This document shows, piece by piece, positions 56,807-64,000 of a stretch of DNA of 64,000 nt. Every line of letters begins with the position of its first letter. The stretch's first letter is position 1. Made by a program: the position numbers and the translations under genes. This DNA is from Gp6-AA40 sp963723495 (lineage in GTDB: Bacteria; Acidobacteriota; Vicinamibacteria; Vicinamibacterales; UBA2999): assembly GCA_963723495.1 (NCBI GenBank), contig CAVRQR010000002.1:405397-469396 (forward strand). The letters run 5' to 3'. The notes under the pieces were generated by a model. That model searched no databases and was not told the origin of the DNA. It saw only the letters and a program-made list of their open reading frames with translations.

Positions 56807-57832
56807 ATGCCGGTCGTCGACTATAGGCAGTACTGCGAGATGCTCGATCGCGCGCGGAAGGGAAAATTCGCCTACCCGGCCATCAACGTGACGTCGCTCA
56901 CCACGGCAAATGCCGTGCTGAAAGGACTGGCCGACAGCAAGAGCGACGGGATCGTCCAGATCTCAACCGGAGGCGGCGCGTTCGCGTCGGGCGCCGCGGT
57001 GAAGGACATGGCGCTTGGCGCCATCTCGATTGCCGAACACGTCCACCGCGTGGCGGCGCGGTATCCGATCTTCGTGGCGCTGCACACGGATCATTGCCAG
57101 GCGGACAAGCTGGACACCTTCGTGATGCCGCTCGTGGAGGAGACCGAGCGGCGGCGGGCCGCGGGCAAACCAAACCTGTTCACCGGTCACATGTTCGACG
57201 GCAGCGCGCTACCGCTCAAAGATAACCTCGACATCGCCGTGAAGCTTTTCGACCGGTTCAAGAAGAGCGACTTGCTCCTCGAGATCGAAGTCGGAGTCGT
57301 GGGAGGCGAGGAGGACGGCGTCAAGGCGAGCGCCGCCGCGAAGCTCTACACCACGCCTGAAGACACCTTGGAAGTCGCGCGGCGGCTGCGTGCGGTGTCA
57401 ACTGCCCCCTACCTGCTGGCGGCGACGTTCGGCAATGTGCACGGGGTGTACAAACCGGGCCAGGTCAAGTTGAAACCGTCGATTCTGAAGGACTGCCAGG
57501 AGGCGGTCGTCGCCACGCTCGGCGAATCGGCGCGGTTCCACTTCGTCTTCCACGGCGGATCGGGATCCGAGCTGCGCGACATCCATGAGGCGCTCGACTA
57601 CGGCGTGGTCAAGATGAACGTCGACACCGACATGCAGTACGCGTTCACGCGCGCGATCGCAGACCATTGCTTCAAAAACTACGACGGCGTTCTCAAAGTG
57701 GACGGCGACGTGGGCAACAAGAAGGCCTACGATCCACGCCCCTACATGACCCGCGCCGAGAATGCGATGGCCGCTCGGGTCGTGCAGGCGACGACGGACC
57801 TGCGGTCGGCCGGTACGACGATGATGCAATGA
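56807..57832 (+). CDS. fba: Class II fructose-bisphosphate aldolase
   Basis: This intact 341-residue protein starts at ATG 56807 after an AGGGAGG ribosome-binding site. Zn ligands and active-site motifs: FVALHTDHCQADKLD, LLEIEVGVVGGEEDGV, ATFGNVHGVYKPGQVKL and FHFVFHGGSGS, DYGVVKMNVDTDMQYAF at the end. It splits fructose-1,6-bisphosphate into dihydroxyacetone phosphate and glyceraldehyde-3-phosphate. It is the class IIA FbaA type by the EEDG insert. Pfk follows 21 bp downstream. Confidence 0.94.
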   Translation: MPVVDYRQYCEMLDRARKGKFAYPAINVTSLTTANAVLKGLADSKSDGIVQISTGGGAFASGAAVKDMALGAISIAEHVHRVAARYPIFVALHTDHCQADKLDTFVMPLVEETERRRAAGKPNLFTGHMFDGSALPLKDNLDIAVKLFDRFKKSDLLLEIEVGVVGGEEDGVKASAAAKLYTTPEDTLEVARRLRAVSTAPYLLAATFGNVHGVYKPGQVKLKPSILKDCQEAVVATLGESARFHFVFHGGSGSELRDIHEALDYGVVKMNVDTDMQYAFTRAIADHCFKNYDGVLKVDGDVGNKKAYDPRPYMTRAENAMAARVVQATTDLRSAGTTMMQ

Positions 57833-57853
57833 GCCGGCGATGCTGAGGATCGA

Positions 57854-59143
57854 ATGCGCGACAACGATCTCGACTTCACGATAGCCAGGCTCGGCGAGTG
57901 CCGCATCCCGTCGCCCATGTCCGGCGTTCGGTTCACGAGCGACGAGGAGCGCGTGATTTATCACTCCACTCTCGAGCGGATCCAACCCTGGCTGGACAAG
58001 GGGGCCACGCCTCCCGCAATGGAATCCGCAGGTCCGCGGCGCATGCTGTTCTTCGATCCGGCGAAACTCGCCTGCGGGATCGTGACGTGCGGCGGTCTCT
58101 GCCCCGGGTTGAACGACGTGATCCGCGCGGTCGTCCGGAGCCTGCGTCTCCTCTACGGTGTGAACAGAGTCTACGGCTTTCGTTTCGGCTACGAAGGCCT
58201 CGTTCGCCGGATTGGGCACGAGCCGCTCGAATTGACACCTGAATCCGTGCATCGGATCCACGAGAGCGGCGGATCGGTCCTCGGGTCGTCCCGAGGGCCC
58301 CAGGACCCTGCGGAAATGGTGGATTACTTGAATGAGCTTGGAGTCGGAATCCTCTTCGCCATCGGCGGCGACGGGACACTTCGCGGGGCGCAGAAGATCG
58401 GCGAAGAAGCGGCGCGACGTGGTTTGAAGATCGGCGTCATCGGCGTCCCGAAAACAATCGACAACGATATCTCGTTCGTCCAGCGCACATTTGGATTCGA
58501 GACGGCAGTCACGGAGGCGCGGCGCGCGACCCATGCGGCCAACGCCGAGGCGGAAGCGTCGCGCAACGGGATCGGACTCGTGAAGCTGATGGGCCGCGAT
58601 TCGGGGTTCATCGCCGCCTATTCGGCGCTGGTGAACAACCACGTGAATTTCTGTCTGGTTCCAGAGGCGCCGTTCACCCTCGAGCGGTTTCTGTCGGCGC
58701 TGCAGCAGCGGCTCGAGCGCCGAAGCCACGCGGTGATCGTGGTAGCGGAAGGCGCGGGCCAGGATCTGATGGCGAACAGCCAGGCGCGCGACGCGTCCGG
58801 GAACATCAAGTACGGCGACATCGGCCTCTTTCTGCGCGACGCGATCACCGACTATTTCAAGCGGATCGGCATGGACATCACCCTCAAGTACATCGACCCC
58901 AGCTACACCATCAGGAGCGTGCCGCCGACCGCGCACGACTCCGCCTTCTGCCTGCTCCTCGGACAGAGCGCGGTCCATGCGGGCCTCAGCGGACGCACGA
59001 ACATGGTCGTCAGCTTCTGGAATCACCAGTTCACGCACGTGCCGATCTCCCTCGCCGTTTCCGCCCGCAAGAAGATCGATCCGGAGGACGCACTCTGGAG
59101 CAGTGTGGTCACGTCGACCGGTCAGCCGTGGGACATGCGGTGA
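57854..59143 (+). CDS. pfkA: ATP-dependent 6-phosphofructokinase
   Basis: This 429-residue protein with a GAGGA ribosome-binding site 5 bases upstream has GIVTCGGLCPGLNDVIRAVV, then GILFAIGGDGTLRGAQ with GGDGT (as in ATP enzymes; PPi enzymes have GGDD), VIGVPKTIDNDISFVQRTFG with PKTIDND, KLMGRDSGFIA and a C-terminal PFK domain with TFHxx-like wording. Length and PKTIDND suit the longer group-III/plant-like PFKs. Same run as fba. It converges with thrE. Confidence 0.9.
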   Translation: MRDNDLDFTIARLGECRIPSPMSGVRFTSDEERVIYHSTLERIQPWLDKGATPPAMESAGPRRMLFFDPAKLACGIVTCGGLCPGLNDVIRAVVRSLRLLYGVNRVYGFRFGYEGLVRRIGHEPLELTPESVHRIHESGGSVLGSSRGPQDPAEMVDYLNELGVGILFAIGGDGTLRGAQKIGEEAARRGLKIGVIGVPKTIDNDISFVQRTFGFETAVTEARRATHAANAEAEASRNGIGLVKLMGRDSGFIAAYSALVNNHVNFCLVPEAPFTLERFLSALQQRLERRSHAVIVVAEGAGQDLMANSQARDASGNIKYGDIGLFLRDAITDYFKRIGMDITLKYIDPSYTIRSVPPTAHDSAFCLLLGQSAVHAGLSGRTNMVVSFWNHQFTHVPISLAVSARKKIDPEDALWSSVVTSTGQPWDMR

Positions 59144-59179
59144 CGTGTCGAAGCTGGTTCTTTGGGAATCGGAGTCGAT

Positions 59180-60457
59180 TCAGCCGCGTTGATGGGTCAG
59201 GCTCGCAACCCGGGCACCGATCAGCAAGCCGAGCGCGATAGCACCGACCACGAACACGGACTTGAAGGAGAGCGCCAGGGTTGCAGCAGCAAGCGCGGGA
59301 TCGGCTGCCGATCCGGCGGCTGACAGTCGCATTGCGCCGGCAATGCTCTGGTAGATGAAGACGCCCGGCATCATCGGGACGGCCCCGGCAAACGCGACGG
59401 CCGAGAACGGCAGATGCAGGCGATCGGCCGCCCCGTTGGCAATCAGCCCGATGGCCAGGCACGCGAACAATGTGGAGATTTCCACGCTCATGTGATCGAG
59501 ACAGAGATAGCGGAGACCATGGCCGACCACGCCGCACAGAATCGACACCCACAGTACGCGCCACGGCGCGTTGTAAAACGCACCGAACCCGCAAGCGGCC
59601 ACGCCGGCCAGCGTTGCATCCAGCGGCAGCGTGAGCTGGATGGACTCTGACGGCGACGTCGAAAGAGTCGCCGGCCCGAGGGTGAGAAAGCCACCGAGGA
59701 CAACGCCGAGTGCGGTGGCAATGAGGATGCCGGTGGCGAGACCGAGGCGGCAGACGCCCGGCTGCACGTGGTTCTCGAGCACGTCGTAGACGCCGTTGAT
59801 GAGATGCGGGCCCGGCACGAGCATCAGTGCCGGAACAATCAGGCTGAGGCCCGGCGTCTCGGTCCAGCCCTGACGGATGGCCAAGCCGCCAAGCGCCGCG
59901 CCGATCAGCCCCGCCACGAACGGGTGCGCGAAGAGGATGACCGACAGCCTGGCGAGCTCCTGCCGCGCGATCAACCCCAACGCAGAAGAGACGCCGCTCA
60001 CGACAATCGCACCCGCGTCCGCGCGCAGCAGCCAGGCGATGGCTGATGCCGCCAGGCCGAACAGGGTGGCGACCACCCAGCGTCCATGCCGTGGCGCCAG
60101 TCGTTCTAACGTGTCCAGTTGCTTCGTGGCTTCGTCGATCCCGATCCGATTCAGGCACAGTTGGTCGATGACATGCAGGGCGCCCGCACTGACCGCGACG
60201 TTGATACGAAGCTCAGGCACGCGGATGTGGACACTGCGCCCATCTGCCATGGCGAGCGTGACCTCGCGATACCCCACTACCGTCTGCACGCTTAGACCCA
60301 CGTGCCGTGCGATCCGCTCGAGACGACGCTCGATACTCTTCGAACGGACGTTGTATTCGAGCAGGAGGCGCGCACTCAAGTGAAGGAAGCGGAGCGCAGC
60401 CTCGCTGGGCGCCGTGGCGTTCTGAGGCAGCTCGCGGGAACTCGGTCCGGAGGTCAT
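59180..60457 (-). CDS. thrE: Threonine/serine exporter family protein (ThrE/YjjP-YjjB fused)
   Basis: This protein of 425 residues has a cytoplasmic N-terminal domain (LLEYNVRSKSIERRLERIAR, VPELRINVAVSAG) and about ten membrane segments in two halves, as in ThrE: an N-terminal YjjP-like (DUF1212) part and a C-terminal YjjB-like part with LPFSAVAFAGAVPMMPGVFI and YQSIAGAM. The MMPGV wording is the YjjB signature. It exports threonine/serine in family members; other small organic acids are possible. It follows glpD by 23 bp on the same strand. Confidence 0.88.
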   Translation of the reverse strand: MTSGPSSRELPQNATAPSEAALRFLHLSARLLLEYNVRSKSIERRLERIARHVGLSVQTVVGYREVTLAMADGRSVHIRVPELRINVAVSAGALHVIDQLCLNRIGIDEATKQLDTLERLAPRHGRWVVATLFGLAASAIAWLLRADAGAIVVSGVSSALGLIARQELARLSVILFAHPFVAGLIGAALGGLAIRQGWTETPGLSLIVPALMLVPGPHLINGVYDVLENHVQPGVCRLGLATGILIATALGVVLGGFLTLGPATLSTSPSESIQLTLPLDATLAGVAACGFGAFYNAPWRVLWVSILCGVVGHGLRYLCLDHMSVEISTLFACLAIGLIANGAADRLHLPFSAVAFAGAVPMMPGVFIYQSIAGAMRLSAAGSAADPALAAATLALSFKSVFVVGAIALGLLIGARVASLTHQRG

Positions 60458-60480
60458 CGTTGGCTAAGCCTGTCTACTCC

Positions 60481-62040
60481 CTAGAGCTGATAGCCTTTCG
60501 CCAGCGTGGAGAATGAAGCCACCTCGGCGGCTTGCCGCGAGGTGTCCCAGCCAAGTTCGCCAGCCATCAACCGGGCTACTTCTGGCGCCATGGCTTCGGC
60601 GGCACGGGCGTTGAGGAACAGTGCCCGCGTGCGGCGCGCGAGCACGTCTTCGACCGTGCGGGCCATTTCGTGACGGGTAGCCCAGACGACTTCGGCGCCG
60701 GTGTACGGCAATTGCTCATGCAGTGGTGCCGCCAATGACGGCGTGGCACCCATCAGATCCTGAATCTCGAGGGCATCAGAGCCGTACACGCGAAGCGGGC
60801 CAAACCGATCCGCATTGGAGTGGAATCCATGAACGTTGAGCGTGCGCGTCACGCACGGCCGCTCGGCCAACCCTGCGAAATCGGCCGCCTGGTCTACCGC
60901 GTGCTCTGCCATGTTCCGGTACGTCGTCCACTTACCGCCGGTCGTCGTCAACAGACCAGAAGCGTCAAAGTGAATCGTATGGTCACGTGACAATGCCGCG
61001 GTCAATCTGCCGTCGTCACTCTTCACGAGCGGGCGGATGCCCACGAACACGCTCAGAACGTCGTCGCGAGTGGGTGGCTTGAGGAGATACTGGCCGGCCG
61101 TTTCGAGGATGAACTCGATCTCCTCCTCGAGCGGTCGCGGCTCGATCGTCGGTGTCGCAATCGGTGTGTCAGTCGTGCCGACGAGCGTGTGACCGTGCCA
61201 GGGAATCGCGAACATCACGCGGCCGTCCGCCGTGTGCGGCACCATGATCGCGGAGTCGGCCGACAGAAACGAGCGGTGAAACACAAGATGAATGCCCTGG
61301 CTCGGTGCGATCAGCGGCGAGACGTTGGGCTCCGCCAGCCGGCGAACCGAGTCGGAAAACGCGCCCGTCGCGTTCAGGACCACCCGCGCCCCGATGGTCC
61401 ACTGCTGTCCGGTCTCCTGATCGGCCGCGACGACGCCGTCGATGAAGCCGTCCGGCCCCTTTGAGAGCGCGACCACACGCACGTAGTTGACCAGCGTCGC
61501 GCCCTGAGCGGCAGCGGTGGCCACAAGATTGATCAACAGGCGTGTATCGTCGAACTGGCCGTCGTAGTACACAACACCGCCGCGGAGACCGTCGGTCTTG
61601 ATTGTGGGCAGTCGCGCCAGCGTCTCTTCGCGCGTAAGGATCTCGGATGAGCCGAACCCATACTTGCCCGCGAGCACGTTATAGATCTTGAGGCCCAGTC
61701 CGTAGAACGGCGCTTCCCACCAGTCGTAGTTGGGGACGACGAAAGCGAGATTGCTCACCAGATGCGGAGCGTTCTGTCGAAGCAGACCGCGCTCCTTGAG
61801 CGCCTCCATCACCAGCGCGATGTTGCCCTGCTCGAGGTAGCGCACACCGCCATGCACGAGTTTGGTACTCCGGCTCGAAGTGCCTTTGCCGAAGTCGTGC
61901 TGTTCCAGGAGCAGGACGTCATAGCCGCGGCTCGCCGCGTCGACAGCGATGCCGACGCCGGTGGCGCCGCCGCCGATGACTACGATGTCCCAGGGCTCGT
62001 GCCGCTGATGGACCTGCGCGATCATGTCGGAGCGCTGCAT
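60481..62040 (-). CDS. glpD: Glycerol-3-phosphate dehydrogenase (FAD-dependent)
   Basis: The start is ATG 62040 (MQRSDMIAQVHQRHEPWDIV); the open frame to 62160 is the shadow of glpK. FAD motif DIVVIGGGATGVGIAVDAAS, then LLEQHDFGKGTSSRSTKLVH and GGVRYLEQGN, and later TTTGGKWTTYRNMAEHAVD. Length 519. It oxidises glycerol-3-phosphate to dihydroxyacetone phosphate, passing electrons to quinone at the membrane. The start is two bases after the glpK stop, so the genes are coupled. Confidence 0.93.
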   Translation of the reverse strand: MQRSDMIAQVHQRHEPWDIVVIGGGATGVGIAVDAASRGYDVLLLEQHDFGKGTSSRSTKLVHGGVRYLEQGNIALVMEALKERGLLRQNAPHLVSNLAFVVPNYDWWEAPFYGLGLKIYNVLAGKYGFGSSEILTREETLARLPTIKTDGLRGGVVYYDGQFDDTRLLINLVATAAAQGATLVNYVRVVALSKGPDGFIDGVVAADQETGQQWTIGARVVLNATGAFSDSVRRLAEPNVSPLIAPSQGIHLVFHRSFLSADSAIMVPHTADGRVMFAIPWHGHTLVGTTDTPIATPTIEPRPLEEEIEFILETAGQYLLKPPTRDDVLSVFVGIRPLVKSDDGRLTAALSRDHTIHFDASGLLTTTGGKWTTYRNMAEHAVDQAADFAGLAERPCVTRTLNVHGFHSNADRFGPLRVYGSDALEIQDLMGATPSLAAPLHEQLPYTGAEVVWATRHEMARTVEDVLARRTRALFLNARAAEAMAPEVARLMAGELGWDTSRQAAEVASFSTLAKGYQL

Positions 62041-62042
62041 GG

Positions 62043-63155
62043 CTATTGCCCCCGAGCGACCCAGCCCTTCGAGCGGCTCAGCGCCTCGTGCCACTCCGCG
62101 CGGCGCGCCGCGGAGTGCGACAGCGGCTGTGACGGCTCGAAGCGCCGGTCGACGCGCCAATGACGCGCGAGCGTGTCGGTCGAGTCCCAGAAGCCGACCG
62201 CCAGGCCGGCGAGGTACGCCGCGCCGAGCGCCGTGGTCTCGGTCACTTGCGGCCGCACGACCGCTACGCCGAGCAGGTCGGCCTGAAACTGGAGCAGGCC
62301 GTCATTGGCGGCGGCGCCGCCGTCCACACGCAACTCCGTGAGATCGATTCCTGCGTCGTCTCTGACCGCGGACAGCAGATCGGCCACCTGGAACGCGATG
62401 CTTTCGATTGCTGCCCTCGCAATATGGCCGGCCGTGGTGCCTCGAGTGATGCCCACGATGGTTCCGCGCGCATAGGGGTCCCAGTGCGGCGCGCCCAGGC
62501 CCGCAAAGGCAGGCACGAGGTACACGCCGCCGTTGTCCGGCACCGATGTGGCCAGCGCCCCGACGTCAGATGACTTGGTGATGATGCCCAGCCCATCGCG
62601 AAGCCACTGGACCACGGCGCCGCCGATGAAGACGCTGCCCTCGAGCGCGTACATCGTCTTGCCGCCGACCTGCCAGGCGACCGTCGAGAGCAGGCGGTTG
62701 CGCGACGTGACCGGGCGCTCCCCGGTGTTCTGCAACAGGAAGCAGCCGGTGCCGTAGGTGTTCTTCGTCAGCCCGGGCGACACACACATCTGACCGAACA
62801 GGGCGGCCTGCTGATCGCCGGCGATGCCGGCGATCGGGACGTCACCGATGCCGAGCGTAGTCGAAACGCGACCGTATACCGCGCTCGACGGACGGACCTC
62901 TGGCAACATGCTGGCCGGCACGCGCAGGAGCTTCAGCAGGTCTTCGTCCCATTTCAGCGTGTGGATATTGAACAGCATCGTCCGCGACGCGTTGCTGACG
63001 TCGGTGATGTGGGTCGAGTCGCTCGTAAGCTGCCACACCAGCCAGCTGTCGATGGTCCCGAACGCCAGTTTGCCGGCCTCGGCTTTCGCCCGCGCACCGG
63101 GGACGTTATCCAGAATCCACGCTACCTTGCTGCCGGAAAAGTAAGCGTCGATCAC
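62043..63155 (-). CDS. glpK: Glycerol kinase, 5'-truncated
   Basis: The sequence from about residue 130 of a normal GlpK onward is present: DAYFSGSKVAWILDNV, AFGTIDSWLVWQLTSD, YGTGCFLLQNTGER, PAFAGLGAPHWDPYARG, ITRGTTAGHIARAAIESI and ELRVDGGAAAND. Family similarity goes back to about 63182 (ALLRERTGLVIDAY), then stops; the N-terminal ATP-site motif DQGTTSSRA and about 130 residues are missing. The usable start would be GTG 63155. Beyond the break the plus strand carries a different gene fragment. As it stands it cannot be an active kinase, so either a rearrangement or an assembly join lies here. Confidence 0.85.
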   Translation of the reverse strand: MIDAYFSGSKVAWILDNVPGARAKAEAGKLAFGTIDSWLVWQLTSDSTHITDVSNASRTMLFNIHTLKWDEDLLKLLRVPASMLPEVRPSSAVYGRVSTTLGIGDVPIAGIAGDQQAALFGQMCVSPGLTKNTYGTGCFLLQNTGERPVTSRNRLLSTVAWQVGGKTMYALEGSVFIGGAVVQWLRDGLGIITKSSDVGALATSVPDNGGVYLVPAFAGLGAPHWDPYARGTIVGITRGTTAGHIARAAIESIAFQVADLLSAVRDDAGIDLTELRVDGGAAANDGLLQFQADLLGVAVVRPQVTETTALGAAYLAGLAVGFWDSTDTLARHWRVDRRFEPSQPLSHSAARRAEWHEALSRSKGWVARGQ

Positions 63156-63185
63156 GAGGCCGGTGCGTTCCCGCAGGAGCGCGCG

Positions 63186-63299
63186 TCACGTGCGGTCGCG
63201 GGGCTACTCCCACTCTATCGCGATGATCCTGACGTCGTCGCTGCTGTGAAACGCCTGGCAGCCGTCGTCGACAGCCTGACGGCGCAGCTTGGCGAGTGA
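63186..63299 (+). CDS. C-terminal fragment of an unknown gene
   Basis: From about 63186 the plus-strand frame reads sensible protein sequence: AGLLPLYRDDPDVVAAVKRL and AAVVDSLTAQLGE, with a stop TGA at 63297-63299. Its 5' part is missing because it meets the truncated end of glpK. The stop overlaps the next start as GTGA. The fold and function are not recognised. Confidence 0.4.
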   Translation, partial: SRAVAGLLPLYRDDPDVVAAVKRLAAVVDSLTAQLGE

Positions 63300-63655
63300 C
63301 GTGGCAGGCTCTGCCGCTGCCTATTCCGTTCCCACCTCACCAGGAGCCGGATCCGAACGAAGTAGCGGACTGGATCGAGCTGCGAGCGTTGTCGGCGACG
63401 TCGAACGTCAAACAGAGCGACTTAAAGACGGCAATCCATGGTGAGAACGTCAAGAATCCCGAGCGGCTTTTCGACGAAACGTGGTTAATTCTCGAGGAGC
63501 GGAGCAGCCTCTTGGGCGCGCGCTGGCCCCAATTCTCGCCGGTGCGCGACTCTCCCGGCGCAGGCATCCGCGCGTCAGCCTCTCGCTCTATCGGTTCTTC
63601 GCGATCCTGTCTCTCGGCGACAACGTGGTGGCATCGGATCGTGCGCTATTCGTGG
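63296..63655 (+). CDS. Unknown gene, frameshifted and 3'-truncated
   Basis: The GTG at 63296 (VTWQALPLPIPFPPHQEPDP) is coupled to the preceding stop. The protein goes on DPNEVADWIELRALS and SDLKTAIHGENVKNPERLFD, ETWLILEERSSLLGARWP; then, in another frame, LSRRRHPRVSLSLYRFFAIL and SLGDNVVASDRALF. It stops making sense at about 63655, where the truncated SRPBCC gene of the opposite strand starts. I recall similar proteins only vaguely, from accessory loci, and give no function. The opening is Pro-rich, the rest helical. Confidence 0.4.
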
Positions 63656-63911
63656 GAAGGCCGGGTTGTGTGCTCGTGTATGTGACGAGCCGGTTCGGCT
63701 CGAAGGCGGTCACCGTCATCGCGAGCGCGCGCTTACGTCCGAGGATCCGGGTGACGAGATGCGCAGTGTCGCCGGTCGCCCCCCAGGTCGACCCTGGCTC
63801 GAGCCGAACGTAGCCCGGCCAGAAGCTCGGCCAGTTCTCCGTGTTGGTGATGAACGCGAATCCCTGCTCGACCGGAACGACGAATGGGTGGGAGCTCGCG
63901 ATACGCGTCAC
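63655..63911 (-). CDS. SRPBCC family protein, 3'-truncated
   Basis: The GTG at 63911 (VTRIASSHPFVVPVEQGFAF) overlaps the cupin stop as GTGA. SRPBCC order: ITNTENWPSFWPGYVRLEPG, then DTAHLVTRILGRKRALAMTV and PNRLVTYTSTQPGLP. The open frame continues to 63588, but the residues after about 63655 (SARSDATTLSPRDR) belong to the other strand. About 85 residues of a usual 140 remain. Ligand unknown. Confidence 0.6.
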
Positions 63912-64000
63912 GACGACGCCTCCCAGCGCTGGAGGTAGTCCTCGCGCACCGGCGTGAACACGTCGAGCACGAGGGAGCCTTCCGGGCCGCAGATAGGCCG
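63908..64000 (-). CDS. C-terminal end of a cupin-domain protein (partial)
   Basis: The frame is open from the right edge. The last 30 residues, CGPEGSLVLDVFTPVRED and YLQRWEASS, match the end of small cupin proteins, in which VLDVFxPxRED follows the second cupin motif. The stop overlaps the SRPBCC start (GTGA), so they form an operon. Too short to assign a ligand. Confidence 0.5.
   Translation of the reverse strand, partial: RPICGPEGSLVLDVFTPVREDYLQRWEASS

Noticed and set aside
57398..59038. 546-codon open frame on the minus strand, opposite fba and pfk
   Set aside because: Covers parts of two well-recognised genes and has shadow composition (His/Arg/Ala/Val-rich); no family.
63481..63813. 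Plus-strand frame taken as one 110-residue gene
   Set aside because: Only its middle part continues the unknown gene; the first residues are another frame and the end is antisense to the SRPBCC gene.

Overview
This window is high-GC, gene-dense bacterial DNA that looks like a soil Acidobacteriota genome, most likely of the Vicinamibacteria type. The clues are two large TonB-dependent receptors with a carboxypeptidase-regulatory-like N-terminal domain, a MacB/FtsX permease of the acidobacterial 'duplicated orphan permease' (ADOP) type plus the decayed tail of a second one, a fragment of a Pkn-type serine/threonine kinase joined to a PD40 propeller motif, a PEP-CTERM protein, BACON/Calx-beta surface repeats and several ECF sigma factors. 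I see no tRNA, rRNA, CRISPR array, integrase or transposase. The taxonomy is inferred from gene families only.

Layout. 0-13 kb is signalling and regulation: a PDZ protein tail, an APH/P-loop kinase fusion, a response regulator with a PAS-GAF-PAS histidine kinase, a Cys-motif protein, an SRPBCC/AraC divergent pair, a REC-SpoIIE-HATPase protein with a STAS partner, a radical SAM/SPASM protein behind a ParB-like protein, a DUF3574 protein and an ECF sigma factor. 13.6-24 kb holds an ADOP pseudogene, two TonB receptors, a winged-helix/AAA/TPR regulator and a second ECF sigma factor. 24-29 kb is a minus-strand operon of a multi-pass membrane protein, a GT2 glycosyltransferase, a methyltransferase and PobA. 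29-46 kb is mixed accessory metabolism: a kinase remnant, PEP-CTERM protein, c-type-heme protein, CoA-transferase, UvrA paralogue, two SigJ-type sigma factors (one in a coupled CMD-SigJ-NUDIX-DinB operon), amidohydrolase, OPT transporter, DUF899 and DUF4350-like proteins. 46-52 kb holds the Calx-beta lipoprotein, the ADOP permease and a small secreted protein.

52-63 kb is a central-carbon block. A minus-strand run (small ORF, L-LDH/MDH-type dehydrogenase, GAPDH, GlgX) diverges from fructose-bisphosphate aldolase and 6-phosphofructokinase. It is followed by glpK-glpD-thrE on the minus strand. Together these genes handle glycogen release, lower glycolysis, fermentation and glycerol entry. At 63.18 kb glpK loses its 5' end, and about 470 bp carrying pieces of two coupled unknown genes separates it from a likewise truncated SRPBCC gene.

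A feature of the whole window: at least ten genes are split by frameshifts. In nearly every junction I followed by eye, removing one base restores the family sequence. This pattern fits consensus errors in a draft assembly better than gene decay. I therefore annotate those genes as single CDSs with stated shifts and reserve 'pseudogene' for clearly decayed remnants.
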